Source: SB11 sp035906255
Lineage (GTDB): Bacteria; Bacteroidota; Bacteroidia; UBA8524
DNA length: 64,000 bases
Assembly (NCBI GenBank): GCA_035906255.1
Contig: JAMIFM010000025.1
Span: forward strand, 62,001-126,000
Reading direction: 5' to 3'
The notes beneath the pieces were generated by a model that was given only the letters and a program-made list of their open reading frames with translations, was not told where the DNA came from and made no database searches. Both the position numbers and the translations under genes were made by a program. Positions 9,301-17,723 of this stretch are shown piece after piece (position 1 is the first letter of the stretch; the number at the start of each line of letters is the position of its first letter).

Positions 9301-10360
9301 CGGTGGGGTTGGCGGTTGCAGTTATTTCAATATCTCCGCACAATAGTATTTCTTCTATCCTAAGTGCGTTTTCGCTGTAAAAATCTTCGCACAGGTTACG
9401 GTGTGCCTGCAATTTCCGTTGTGCGGCAGCCAGTATGCGGCGTATTACGTTTATTTTCTTTTTATAGGTTTCTACCAAGGCAGTAGTGCCTTTAAAAATT
9501 AAGTCGTCAATAGCTTTGGCTATTTTATCCAGTCCTGCAATAGGGTCGTTGCCACCCGAGGTAAGTTTGGTGCCTTCAAGTTTAAGCGCACCCGCTTCCC
9601 AAGTCAGCTTAACTTCATATCCCGATGGGACTTCTTCTTCGTAAGAACTGAATGATTCAATATGCTGTTTAATAGATGCGTTTTGGGCAAAGTTTACCTG
9701 CTTATTGTCCCATCTCGGGAAACCGATTACTATGTGAAACTGCACTCCTTCCATTTTAGGGTCGTCAGGGTGAGAAACCATAGTATAGGTGACTTTTAAG
9801 GTGTTTTCATTTAAATCACCGTACACTGCCGACTCATCAAACTCAAACAATACATCATATAACCCTTTCACAAAAAACGATTCTTGCCCTGCATAGCTTT
9901 GTTTATGCTCAAGAATGTGTTTCAGTTGGTTCACATAAATCAGTACTTCGGCATCGCTTGCCACTTCCAGCCAAGCGTTTTTAATACCCAGTAATTCGGT
10001 GCTGCCGTCAATGGTTTCTTCAATCACCACATCCATCAGCAGCTTGCGGTAATCGTTAATGGTTAGCGGTGCATTGTGCAGTATTTGCCTTGCAGTATAA
10101 AAGTTTTGATAGTCGCTAACGGGCGCAGCAGGATTGGCGGCCAAAAGGTCTTTAATATCAAAAGTGAGGCGATAACCTAAGTCGGTAATAGCATAGCACA
10201 GGGCTTCCAACAGGGTAATGCCCGGGTCGTGCAGGTTGTGGTCGGTCCATATTACTCCGCTAAGCTCGGTAATGCGTTCCAAACCTTTCTCACGCAGTGT
10301 TTCGAACTGCATGCTTTCCAACTCGTAAGGTGCTTTTGATATAGTTACCGGTTCAGTCAT
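6380..10360 (-). CDS. eCIS baseplate component, Afp12-like (very large)
   Basis: 1326 aa. Residues 38-65 contain the block WTDHNLHDPGITLLEALCYA followed by ITDLGYRL, a signature I associate with the large eCIS baseplate proteins of the Afp12/Pvc12 group. The rest is long and repetitive in style, with beta-rich Thr/Asn-containing segments from about 850 to 1130 and a DADCEEC stretch near 1190. In Afp and PVC particles Afp11 and Afp12 homologues form the baseplate wedge ring around the spike. This gene lies 13 bp downstream of the Afp11-like gene in the same order. The N-terminal block and gene order support the call; the C-terminal two thirds are not recognised. Confidence 0.78.
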   Translation of the reverse strand: MTEPVTISKAPYELESMQFETLREKGLERITELSGVIWTDHNLHDPGITLLEALCYAITDLGYRLTFDIKDLLAANPAAPVSDYQNFYTARQILHNAPLTINDYRKLLMDVVIEETIDGSTELLGIKNAWLEVASDAEVLIYVNQLKHILEHKQSYAGQESFFVKGLYDVLFEFDESAVYGDLNENTLKVTYTMVSHPDDPKMEGVQFHIVIGFPRWDNKQVNFAQNASIKQHIESFSSYEEEVPSGYEVKLTWEAGALKLEGTKLTSGGNDPIAGLDKIAKAIDDLIFKGTTALVETYKKKINVIRRILAAAQRKLQAHRNLCEDFYSENALRIEEILLCGDIEITATANPTEVAAAIYHDVAQFLSPQVYFYSLEEMQAKGYNSDEIFDGPALEHGFIDPEELSATERAKCIHASDIIRIIMDVKVDGKRPVIAVRNLQIANKPQDNADGSVTEKSVRWCLELAYNQLYVPRLSEELSKLTFYKDTLPFGYDEDEMFTVLDELKATDRKRIHPNPVLDMPVPKGKWRETDDYTAVAEDLPLTYGVNSAGLKLPPTDPEALKKRLAQANQLKGFLLFFDQLLEGYLNQLTGVKELFSMNKGTDTDGNLIFNKTYFSAHPLTSHPLDGHLIADPTTIEESLQNAAETPTEFEKRKNKFLDHLLARFCEQFTDYALLAYSIDGPKAGMELIKDKLEFLNLYPEISANRGKAFNMSDAVIWNQQNVSGYEKRTSLLSGVNARHPNTLFFTPDVFKITGLTYTVRKTATDIPLKSISAFANTDALLENLESVVAAGIFRNNYSISKQANKFIYTLYADLNKTQPLAISYKDYNTTALAEADIADAILLCTNEFLHQPGANRKNLTPAINAYITSSVSADMAADPPQYIISYKLYKKPFAFTNANLLMAGELRGDALKGDLQATVLQKGEENKINKLWHLLRFASDEDNYGFTPDAPPYNSSYYFILNDRNGTIGKSYAKDFNAPLAAAIEDYPQASVTISASANNNGTHKVTNAKSKGPFIEITLNKTLSPTSPLGVVTFEQSYTATLNKAGNCLVVVGQNLLQNIYNNTSIVFKNQNGGAETIYTITSIKYSGGNTEIKVAEKISANASGTVIYTLAFDVKKVSGKVLTIRGGRDIAAVEECVKTLQTILLEREGMHLTEHVLLRPRYSTQKTPPDAFDDTLMGINTDADCEECKIADTYSFVMSVVMPYWPQRFRNIYLRGYMEKTMRIEAPAHLAMNICWINPEQMAEYELRYKEWLIAINHLRHSGNPNDNTLKNKLKTALTNLIEIIEKLRTIYPEGRLHSCDESGSDTFKGAIVLNNTMLGTM

Positions 10361-10373
10361 TTACTACAATCGT

Positions 10374-13300
10374 TTATTTGTTACATCCGCACTCCTCTAA
10401 TTCATTAAACACGGGCGAATACACCAAGTTGCAGCCGCAGTTGCTACAAAAACATCCGCTGCCTTCTAATGGGGTAAGGGTATGCGCTGCGTATGATGTA
10501 AACACCGAGGCTGCCGTAGTGGCAACGGCGGTATCCGTATCAGCAGAAGCGTTTACATTTAGCCAGGCAGGGGCATGTATGTGCATTTCTACACATTGCA
10601 CAAAGTCCACATACTCCAACTGTTCAATATGATAAATGAGGTTGCTTTTGTGTATGGTGGTACCAAACAGCAATTCGGCATCGCTGTTATATGCCCAAGG
10701 GGCTAAAAATTCGGTGATTTTCTCGTGCAGTTTATCAAGGCATATACCCACATCCTCGCTGTCGTAAAAGCGAACTTGTAAACGCACTTCCACTTCTTCG
10801 TAAATAGGGTTTTGCACCTCAATTTTTGCGTGGGGAGTGGTACACGTTCCCAAGTATGCTTTTACGTCTTCCAACGTACTTTTTGATACTTTGGGTTTTA
10901 GCGGGTCTAAGGCATTTTGGTTATACGTATCGGGCACCATTACCACCGTTACATAACCGGGAGCAAGGGGCTTGTAGCCGTTATCAGCACCGCTGTAATA
11001 GGTATGGTTAATAGCTTTTACACGGTGTATGCCCGTAAAGTTTTGCAATATCAGTCGTTCGTAATCCCAAATGGTGATGGCGCGTTTTTTATGGCGCAAC
11101 CGCTCGCTTACCCTTACGTAAAACGTGCTCCCGCTTTCTTGGGCTGCTCCGCCAAAGGAAGCATAGGGTTGTGCAACCCCTTTTACGGATGAGTTTGGGG
11201 TGAATAGTTTACTAATGGTTTTGGCCGCAAGGGTTTCGCCGGTGGCCTCTAATCCGTTGTGGGGATAAAACTCGGCTTGTATGGCTTGCGGCAGTATTTG
11301 AATGATTTTGCAAATTGCCCCTGTGTTTTCTGAAACGGATGCCCGCACCCACGTTTTATCTGCGGGCATTAATGTATTGCCCGTGTTGGCAGTAGATGGC
11401 AGGCTTAGTGTAACAATACCTGTTTTTAAAAGTCCGTTGGTATTTTCACGTTGCAGTTGGGCATCGGTAAAATTTACCCATTGGTTGTTGCTTAAATAAC
11501 TCCACACAACAACGGCTGTATCAACATCGGGGTCGGAGCTACCTTCAGCTAACTGAAACAAAAGATTAACACTTTGGGGCGGTACACAATTCTCAAAACC
11601 CAAATACAGTTCGCCTTTGTTGCTGAAGGTGGGAAGCAAGGGTTTTACCTGCAAGCCGCCTGCTGTGGTATTTTGTTGTGCCGAACCAAAAGGCCCGCAA
11701 TGAAAAAACTTTGAAGTGGGGCTACTTAATAACTCAATGGTTTCAGTAGCACTATAGGTTAGGTAAAGCTCCTCAAATTCAGGAGTGTAGGGGTTATTGG
11801 GTACATAATCTAGTTGTTTTGTCTTGTCTGTTGCAGCCAACCCTAAGATTATGCCTTTACCGTATGAAAGTTGGTACTCATCGTGCAAGAAATCATAGCC
11901 GTTTAATTCAAAGGCTAAATACCCCCTGCCGGAAGTGGTTGCATATCGTTTGCCTGCATCTGTATCAGGGGCGATGGTGCTTGTTGTAAAACCCGCAGCT
12001 ACCCATGTTTTAGGTGAAGTAGGTACAATGTCGGTAGATTCAAACATTGAAACCGTAGTTCCGTCATCCCAATCATTGCCGCTTAATAGGTAGGGTTTTA
12101 CGCTATAATCATTGGTTTTTGGCTTTGTTGCTACCGAATGAAAGTTTGCATGGTAATCACTAAACTTAGCCGCAGGCAGGTTGCGCCATTTAAAAGTAGC
12201 TTTTACTTGGGTGATTTTTTTTGAAAAGGCTTCATTACTACCCACATAAAACCTTGAGCCTACTACCGGCCTTGCCCCAAAGGGTTGCATGGGTTTAGCG
12301 GGGTCTAATACTCCTTGCTCGTTTTGGAGTATCAGGGTTTTAAGTCCTGTAACATCAGCTCTAACAGTCACATTTTTAATGTTCAGGGTTTTTAGCTGTT
12401 CGTATGCTGCATTGGTATTGCCTTTGGCAAAGGTTATTTTAAGGCAGGGGTATTGTGCATTAAATCCTTCGCCATGTGTTTTAGGGTCGTAATCTATAAT
12501 TGCTTTGGCAGCTTTAGAAAAGCCGAATTTAAAGGTAAGAGTAGAACCGCTAAGGGTAACCGATTGTACTCCTGATGCTCCTTCAGCTCCTGTGGCTAAT
12601 GCAGTGGTGAGGTCTTGCTCTATCCACCCTTTTTCTCCTGTAGTTGTTATAATAAAATCATTGATAGACAGCAGCTGCGGTGTTGGGTTGGGAATGTTGG
12701 TTTCTAACTCAAACGTTAGTGTTACAATGCGCACCCCTTCGGCCATGCGTAGGGTAGGGGATTCAATGGCAAAGCCAAACGGGGTTTCTTCGCGGGTTTC
12801 ATCGCCAAAGGGCAGCCAACCGCTTTCTTCCTTAGTTAGTTCTTCGCCTTTTCCGTCGTTGCTATTGGTAATAGCTGAGGCATACAGTTGGCGGGTATTT
12901 TTAGCATAAATGCTGCAAATGCTTGTAAGTGTGGTTTTGTTGAGGCTAAAATCATCGGTAAGGGCATATAATTTTTCAATACCGTTTACTTTTTCGCCCG
13001 TTTTAAACAGAGTACCTTCTTCAACCTCAAATGCGGCTATGTGTTTTGCTAACTGACCTATGAGGTACACTTGGTCGGGGATGGCCTCGGTTTCAGTAAA
13101 GCCCAGTACATCACGGTAAAAGAACTCAAGATGTCTTGTGCCCAGTGTATTAAGGTCGGCCTGTGCAATGGCGAACAACTCTAAAAAGGCTGCAAACAAT
13201 GCAAAATGCGGTGCAGTATATCCCGCTTCATCCAACTGCTGGGTAAAAAACTCTTTCCAGCCGCCAGTGGGCGTATTAGAAGGGTCGAAGTAATTATAAA

Positions 13301-13448
13301 GGTTGGCTGTTTCTTTGGTAAACTCAATCAAGGCGGTAAAATCGCGCTCATCAATCTGCACAAATTTCTCTTTCAGACCTTCGGGAAGTCTTTTCACTTG
13401 GCTGGTGCCTTGGCGTTGTATGCCTGATGTGAAACAGTTTAACGACAT
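10374..13448 (-). CDS. eCIS baseplate wedge protein, Afp11/gp47 (baseplate J)-like
   Basis: 1024 aa. An N-terminal segment GTRHLEFFYRDVLGF at 103-117, followed by IPDQVYLIGQLAKH, is typical of Afp11-type wedge proteins. A J/gp47-like part lies near residues 780-900 (RLRHKKRAITIWDYERLILQ). The extreme C-terminus is unusual: six cysteines at 999, 1001, 1004, 1006, 1020 and 1022 in a CxCxxCxC...CxC layout that could bind metal or form disulfides. The gene follows the gp25-like gene with 8 bp between them and precedes the Afp12-like gene, the usual wedge order. The Afp11 role is inferred from the family and locus. Confidence 0.82.
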   Translation of the reverse strand: MSLNCFTSGIQRQGTSQVKRLPEGLKEKFVQIDERDFTALIEFTKETANLYNYFDPSNTPTGGWKEFFTQQLDEAGYTAPHFALFAAFLELFAIAQADLNTLGTRHLEFFYRDVLGFTETEAIPDQVYLIGQLAKHIAAFEVEEGTLFKTGEKVNGIEKLYALTDDFSLNKTTLTSICSIYAKNTRQLYASAITNSNDGKGEELTKEESGWLPFGDETREETPFGFAIESPTLRMAEGVRIVTLTFELETNIPNPTPQLLSINDFIITTTGEKGWIEQDLTTALATGAEGASGVQSVTLSGSTLTFKFGFSKAAKAIIDYDPKTHGEGFNAQYPCLKITFAKGNTNAAYEQLKTLNIKNVTVRADVTGLKTLILQNEQGVLDPAKPMQPFGARPVVGSRFYVGSNEAFSKKITQVKATFKWRNLPAAKFSDYHANFHSVATKPKTNDYSVKPYLLSGNDWDDGTTVSMFESTDIVPTSPKTWVAAGFTTSTIAPDTDAGKRYATTSGRGYLAFELNGYDFLHDEYQLSYGKGIILGLAATDKTKQLDYVPNNPYTPEFEELYLTYSATETIELLSSPTSKFFHCGPFGSAQQNTTAGGLQVKPLLPTFSNKGELYLGFENCVPPQSVNLLFQLAEGSSDPDVDTAVVVWSYLSNNQWVNFTDAQLQRENTNGLLKTGIVTLSLPSTANTGNTLMPADKTWVRASVSENTGAICKIIQILPQAIQAEFYPHNGLEATGETLAAKTISKLFTPNSSVKGVAQPYASFGGAAQESGSTFYVRVSERLRHKKRAITIWDYERLILQNFTGIHRVKAINHTYYSGADNGYKPLAPGYVTVVMVPDTYNQNALDPLKPKVSKSTLEDVKAYLGTCTTPHAKIEVQNPIYEEVEVRLQVRFYDSEDVGICLDKLHEKITEFLAPWAYNSDAELLFGTTIHKSNLIYHIEQLEYVDFVQCVEMHIHAPAWLNVNASADTDTAVATTAASVFTSYAAHTLTPLEGSGCFCSNCGCNLVYSPVFNELEECGCNK

Positions 13449-13456
13449 TGCTTATA

Positions 13457-13888
13457 CTATATATCGGTAGCTTCTTTTAAATAAAACGGGTACACCATGT
13501 TGTTGCGGGTATTGGTGCTTATTACTGTATATTCAACCACCAGCATAATCATCCCTTCGGTTTCAGTAACCAAGGTTTTCACATTATCCAGTTTTATGCG
13601 CGGCTCAAAATATATGATAGCTTTCCGCACACGGTCTTTCAGGCGGGTAAGCAAACCAATATCCATTCCTTCAAACATTAAATCCTGCAAATCGCCGCCG
13701 TATTGGGGTTGCATTACCCGTTCTCCCAATGCAGTTGAAAACAATATTTCAAGGCTTTGGTTAATATCGTCTTCGCCTTGTGCAAGGTGCACGCCTGCAT
13801 TACCGCCTACAGCGTGTTTAAAAAAGGAGGGTGGGAAAGTCCAGCCTCTGCCTAAAAATGTATTGATATCTTTTGCTTCGGGTTTCAC
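13457..13888 (-). CDS. gp25-like baseplate protein (Afp9-like)
   Basis: 143 aa from GTG at 13888-13886. This start is preferred because GGAGG, inside the last codons of the PAAR gene, stands 8 nt upstream; an alternative TTG at 13903 would add five residues. The sequence holds the GPW/gp25 signature: FLGRGWTFPP at the N-terminus, then about 30 residues on QSLEILFSTALGERVMQPQYG, with a C-terminal beta-alpha-beta fold (VEYTVISTNTRNNMVYPFYL). gp25 proteins are the lysozyme-fold core wedge element that initiates sheath assembly on the baseplate. Length is normal and nothing is missing. Confidence 0.92.
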   Translation of the reverse strand: MKPEAKDINTFLGRGWTFPPSFFKHAVGGNAGVHLAQGEDDINQSLEILFSTALGERVMQPQYGGDLQDLMFEGMDIGLLTRLKDRVRKAIIYFEPRIKLDNVKTLVTETEGMIMLVVEYTVISTNTRNNMVYPFYLKEATDI

Positions 13889-13892
13889 AGTT

Positions 13893-14174
13893 TTATCCTC
13901 CAATAGTTACGGTTGGGCAACCTACTGCCGACATAGCTCCGCAAGCACAAGTGTCAGTAGTGCGCAAAGCAGGTTTACCCCCAATAAGTACAGTACCTGA
14001 ACCACTCAAAAACGGGCTTGAGGGCACATGACCTGATTGGGGCGGTAACGGGCACGTGTGCATATCGCCCAATGTGGCTGCGGGTTTGCCGCCAATTAAA
14101 ACATTGGCTATCCCGGGGCCTATTATGCTGCCACCGTGTGTGCTTGCGTCTCCAACTGTTGCTGCTGTTGCCAT
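13893..14174 (-). CDS. PAAR-domain spike-tip protein (Afp10-like)
   Basis: 93 aa. Two copies of VLIGGKPA (residues 25-32 and 62-69) with intervening GDMHTCP, TDTCACG and a closing CPTVTIGG give the PAAR fold, a conical tip that sharpens the VgrG-like spike and often binds a metal through His/Cys. It is a bare PAAR protein with no C-terminal toxin extension, so it is structural rather than a PAAR-fused effector. It starts 7 bp after the VgrG-like gene stop, and its end carries the GGAGG used by the gp25 gene. Confidence 0.94.
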   Translation of the reverse strand: MATAATVGDASTHGGSIIGPGIANVLIGGKPAATLGDMHTCPLPPQSGHVPSSPFLSGSGTVLIGGKPALRTTDTCACGAMSAVGCPTVTIGG

Positions 14175-14181
14175 TTGTGTA

Positions 14182-15909
14182 TCAGTTTATTTGTACCATA
14201 CTTCCTTTTATGGTGGTATTTCCGCCGGATGATATTTCAGAGCCTGCCGAACCTTCTCCCTTAAATTGTGCAGAGGCACTTATTTCCACATTTACTCCTT
14301 CAATTTTCACATCTCCGGTTGCTTTCAGGGTAATATCTGCCCCGCTTTCAAGGGTTATGCCGTCGCTGCTAAGGGTAAGGGTATTATTATTGGCATCTTT
14401 GGCAACAATGCTGCCTTCGGCCTCATCAATCACCACACTGTATCCGCCGGGTGTTTCAATGGTTACGCTGGGCGATTCGTCATTAAACACCAGCTTCATC
14501 CCGCTACGGGTAAAAATGCCTTTTTCGTTATTGTCTTCAGTCCCCTCAATCATAGGGGGTAGGCCGCTGCTGTATAGTTTTCCTAAAATAATGGCATTGC
14601 GGGGGTCGTCATTCAAAAAGCCCAACACCACTTCATCGTTCAGTTCAGGAAAAAACACCCATCCGTGCGAATTACCTGCATCGGGGGCAGTCATGCGAGC
14701 CCAAATGCCTTCGCCTTCGTTATCCACTAAAGGCAGCTTTACTTTCACACGGCTTTCACCGTCAGGGTCTTCATGTATGGCTGTTACAATGCCTATTTGC
14801 AAGCCGTTTACGGCGGGCAGCAAACCGCTTGCGGGTTTTTCAACCACATCATCGTAGCGTTGGGCAAACAAATCTTTGGTGATGCCGAATTGCAAATCGC
14901 AATACCAGCCCATTTCGTTGTTGAAATAGTGGTTTACACCGGTGATTACCGTAGTGCCGTTAAAGCGGTTCCCAAAGCCTTGGAAGTTGATTAATGTTCC
15001 TGTGGTATAGCTGTGTTGTCCTGAAACCCTTATCCGGCCTTGTATTCTGCTGAGGCGACTATATAAAAGCCTGCTGTCGGCCCATGCTTTGTTTTCAGTT
15101 TCGTCAATTTTTCCACCGTGATATACGGTATAATCTTCCCACTCCATCACGCCTGAAAGTGTACTGCCGTCCAAGTCTCCTTGCGAAGCCAAACTTGGTT
15201 CTGATGCTTCGCTTTCGGTAATTTCTTGGTTGGTATAGTTCCATGTTTTAGCTTTTACCGCCGGAAATTGGTCGCGGGCATCAATTTCTGCTTCAAATTC
15301 ATAAGTATCCATCCCAAAATTGAAGGTGGTTTCAGCAGAACCAGCGGCTGGAGCCTTAATCTCTATCTTATTTTCATTAATCAGCACCCATTTACCGTTC
15401 AGTTCAGCACGGGTTACTATAAAATCCCAGTCGGTGCAGTTGTATTGCACCATCTCTTTGTGGGTAACATTGGTAGTTTCCACATCTTTATCAATAGATG
15501 CTGCACCAATCAATTCGTCAAAAATATCAGCATCTTTTACGTCGTTATACACCTTGTTTTTTCGTGCACCTGTAAGCACAATTGCTTTGTGGCGGCACTC
15601 CAACTCAAGGCTGGGGTTTTCATAGTTGTTTATTTTTATGCCGTGTTTGGTAATAATACCGTGAAAAATGGCTTGTTTATCAGAGCCGTATCCTGCGTTC
15701 ACCTGTATTTCAGCACCGGGAGCAAACAAATCTTCGTTACTGTGCGGAAAATCCTGTGTGGCATTATCGCCATCCATTAATACAATTTTAGCCACAGGTA
15801 TTTTGTTCACACTGCTGTTGGTGGCAATGCTCAAAAGACCGTACTGCCCGCCAAGGGCTGTTCCGTTCACTAATATCTCAAACGATGCAATATCTAATGC
15901 GGCGGGCAT
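14182..15909 (-). CDS. VgrG-like spike protein (Afp8/Pvc8-like)
   Basis: 575 aa. Residues about 1-365 form the gp27-like hub part (SLELECRHKAIVLTGARKNK near 100-119). An OB-fold gp5-like part follows from about 370 (LQIGIVTAIHEDPDGESRVK, then WVFFPELNDEVVLGFLNDDP). From about 465 to the end there is a beta-helix needle with alternating hydrophobic and polar residues. It forms the trimeric central spike that carries the PAAR tip and pierces the target membrane. There is no C-terminal effector extension. The ATG start is 3 bp after the stop of the LysM gene. All domains expected of eCIS VgrG are present. Confidence 0.95.
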   Translation of the reverse strand: MPAALDIASFEILVNGTALGGQYGLLSIATNSSVNKIPVAKIVLMDGDNATQDFPHSNEDLFAPGAEIQVNAGYGSDKQAIFHGIITKHGIKINNYENPSLELECRHKAIVLTGARKNKVYNDVKDADIFDELIGAASIDKDVETTNVTHKEMVQYNCTDWDFIVTRAELNGKWVLINENKIEIKAPAAGSAETTFNFGMDTYEFEAEIDARDQFPAVKAKTWNYTNQEITESEASEPSLASQGDLDGSTLSGVMEWEDYTVYHGGKIDETENKAWADSRLLYSRLSRIQGRIRVSGQHSYTTGTLINFQGFGNRFNGTTVITGVNHYFNNEMGWYCDLQFGITKDLFAQRYDDVVEKPASGLLPAVNGLQIGIVTAIHEDPDGESRVKVKLPLVDNEGEGIWARMTAPDAGNSHGWVFFPELNDEVVLGFLNDDPRNAIILGKLYSSGLPPMIEGTEDNNEKGIFTRSGMKLVFNDESPSVTIETPGGYSVVIDEAEGSIVAKDANNNTLTLSSDGITLESGADITLKATGDVKIEGVNVEISASAQFKGEGSAGSEISSGGNTTIKGSMVQIN

Positions 15910-15912
15910 GGT

Positions 15913-16632
15913 TTATACTTTTTCTATGGGTGGAAAGGCAAGCTGTGTAGCTTGTTTTAATTTTCTAAAGTTGTTCAGGCGGTTTACCTCTGCAATTTTC
16001 AGGTAATACTGCGGGTCGTTGTAAATTTCAGAAGTCATGTACGGCAAATTATCAGTGCCGTTTGCAGTAACGTAGTGGGTTAGGTCGGGACTGTTGCGTT
16101 GGGCTTCGGCAGCTTGTTCCTCCAGTGCCTTGTGGCTCATAAAGGTGCAGTTTACCTTAGCCCGCAGAGGTTTTCCGTCGGGGGCAAATAATGAGTAAGT
16201 GACCTTTGCAGTGGTTAGCACTCCTTGAAACAACAAGGTGCCCCAGCTTACTTTTAAAAAATTGGGGCGGTGTGAACTTGATTGCAGCTCAAACGTAAGG
16301 CGTAAAAAACGTTGTATCGAGTCTTCCACATGGCCTTCGGCACGTATCAGCGCAAACTCGGCTTCGTTGCCTGTGTGCGATGCTCCCGTTGCGTCCCAAA
16401 GCAGTTCAAGCGTTAAATCTTTTCCTACTGCACTTTTAAATTGGGGCAGGCTGTCGGTAGCATTTTCGGGTCTTTCGGTATCAAACTCGTTTTTGTACTC
16501 AACATCATAGGTGTTGGGATTGTACAATACATCAAAGGTGCCTACAATTTTGTTGTAGGTTTCGTCACTATGTGCAATAATGTGCACCTTAGTGAGGTTT
16601 CCCGATGGCGTAAATACATTCTCAATTCCCAT
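15913..16632 (-). CDS. Afp7-like hub protein with C-terminal LysM-like motif
   Basis: 239 aa. The first 170 residues form a beta-rich domain (DVLYNPNTYDVEYKNEFD near 34-51; LQSSSHRPNFLKVSWGTLLF near 115). The C-terminus, about 200-236, has a LysM-like layout: EIYNDPQYYLKIAEVNRLNN, then FRKLKQATQLAFPPI. In Afp and PVC the LysM-bearing Afp7 homologue sits between tube and spike in the baseplate hub. It lies between the DUF5908 gene (3-bp gap) and the VgrG gene (3-bp gap), which is the expected order. Confidence 0.85.
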   Translation of the reverse strand: MGIENVFTPSGNLTKVHIIAHSDETYNKIVGTFDVLYNPNTYDVEYKNEFDTERPENATDSLPQFKSAVGKDLTLELLWDATGASHTGNEAEFALIRAEGHVEDSIQRFLRLTFELQSSSHRPNFLKVSWGTLLFQGVLTTAKVTYSLFAPDGKPLRAKVNCTFMSHKALEEQAAEAQRNSPDLTHYVTANGTDNLPYMTSEIYNDPQYYLKIAEVNRLNNFRKLKQATQLAFPPIEKV

Positions 16633-16635
16633 AAC

Positions 16636-16791
16636 CTATCGCTCGTTTTTTGCTTTTACAATTGTTTTTATTTCGTCCACAGCCTTTTTCAGGCGTTTGT
16701 CCAAATCAGTATTGGTAGGAGGGGTGACTGCACCCGAAGTGCTTTGCCCCACCTGCACCGATACTACTATTTCGTTTATTTGTACGGGCAT
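16636..16791 (-). CDS. DUF5908 small protein (Afp6 position)
   Basis: A 51-aa ORF from ATG at 16791-16789 to TAG at 16638-16636, filling exactly the space between the second tube gene and the LysM gene with 3-bp gaps on each side. It starts MPVQINEIVVSVQVGQS, has a Thr/Pro-rich linker, and ends in a charged helix (DLDKRLKKAVDEIKTIVKAK). The MPxxIxExxhxxxh head matches my memory of the DUF5908 family, whose members occupy this slot in many eCIS operons. Its function is unknown. The tight fit and intact frame make it a real gene despite its size. Confidence 0.8.
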   Translation of the reverse strand: MPVQINEIVVSVQVGQSTSGAVTPPTNTDLDKRLKKAVDEIKTIVKAKNER

Positions 16792-16794
16792 GGG

Positions 16795-17250
16795 TTATAT
16801 AATTGGTATGGCTCTAAAGTACTGGTAGGCCAGTTCTACCTGCTCTACCATCAGTTGCGGTTCTTGGGCGTTTAGTCCCGTTACACTCCACTTCACAGGG
16901 TATGCCTGTACCACGTTCCAAGCATGGAGGGGTACATGGTCTTCGTTCAGCAAGGTGATTAAGAGGTCTGACGGGGTGAAATGAAATCCCTCAACGCCTT
17001 GTTTAAACCAAGAAATTAACTGCGAATGATTGAGCATACCACGTTTAAGTGTAATGTTTCCGAATGTGGCAGTGGTGGGCAGTTTGTGCGAGAAACGGTT
17101 TTCGCCGCCCTCTTTAAACTCTTCGGTGGTTACAGTAACATCAAGCCCCGTAACTTCCTGAAAACCAATATCGGGTATGCCCGGCATCAGTGCCACCAAG
17201 CCTATAAAATTTACACTAAAGTGCAGCCCTATGGGAGGGTATTTAAACAT
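16795..17250 (-). CDS. eCIS inner tube protein 2 (Afp5-like)
   Basis: 151 aa. Phage tail-tube (gp19-like) fold: IGFQEVTGLDVTVTTEEFKE near 28-47, the conserved NITLKRG at 65-71, and a C-terminal VTGLNAQEPQLMVEQVELAY strand. It is paralogous to the tube gene directly upstream but more divergent (MFKYPPIGLHFSV start), as with Afp5, which forms the lowest tube ring that adapts the tube to the baseplate hub. The gap to the DUF5908 gene is 3 bp. The Afp5 role is inferred from order and divergence. Confidence 0.9.
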   Translation of the reverse strand: MFKYPPIGLHFSVNFIGLVALMPGIPDIGFQEVTGLDVTVTTEEFKEGGENRFSHKLPTTATFGNITLKRGMLNHSQLISWFKQGVEGFHFTPSDLLITLLNEDHVPLHAWNVVQAYPVKWSVTGLNAQEPQLMVEQVELAYQYFRAIPII

Positions 17251-17269
17251 ACTGCCCTACAGTTTATGC

Positions 17270-17701
17270 TTATACGGCTTCTACGGTTAAGCCTTCGTGT
17301 GCCAATTCAATACTTTCCATTGCCACCTCATTACCGGTGCTGTTAAGTGTTGGGCCTTCTACTTTGCAAGGCCAGCAGTTGCGCACTTTCCATACCATTA
17401 CGGGGGCGTGTTCTTCGTTCAGCAGGCTGATGGTAATATCGCGGCGTTCAATGTTGTTTAGTTTCACGGTATTCAACCATTTAAAAAACTCATTATCGCC
17501 TTTATAAATACCCCTTTTAAGGGTGATGTTTGAGTATTTAGGAATACCGGGCATTTTGGTAGTATGGTATTCGGGTGATACGCCTTCCCTGTACTCGATT
17601 GGTTGTACTTCAACGGTTAGTCCGCTTGCTTCTGTGAAACCGATGCGGCTGCCACCCCATTCAACTTGGAAGTGGAATACCGGAACTGGATAGGTTGCCA
17701 T
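17270..17701 (-). CDS. eCIS inner tube protein 1 (Afp1-like, major tube)
   Basis: 143 aa. Canonical tail-tube sequence: MATYPVPVFHFQVEW start, GFTEASGLTVEVQPIEYREG at about 21-40, NITLKRG at 58-64, and an EVAMESIELAHEGL end. Hexamers of this protein stack to form the lumen through which cargo passes. It follows the two sheath genes in the operon and lies 19 bp upstream of the second tube gene. Length is standard for eCIS tube proteins. Confidence 0.95.
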   Translation of the reverse strand: MATYPVPVFHFQVEWGGSRIGFTEASGLTVEVQPIEYREGVSPEYHTTKMPGIPKYSNITLKRGIYKGDNEFFKWLNTVKLNNIERRDITISLLNEEHAPVMVWKVRNCWPCKVEGPTLNSTGNEVAMESIELAHEGLTVEAV

Positions 17702-17723
17702 AGTATTTATAATTGATTAGTGT

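Noticed and set aside
14018..14857. Plus-strand 279-aa ORF opposite the VgrG-like gene
   Set aside because: Antisense to a fully supported VgrG frame; its composition is that of reverse-complement coding sequence.
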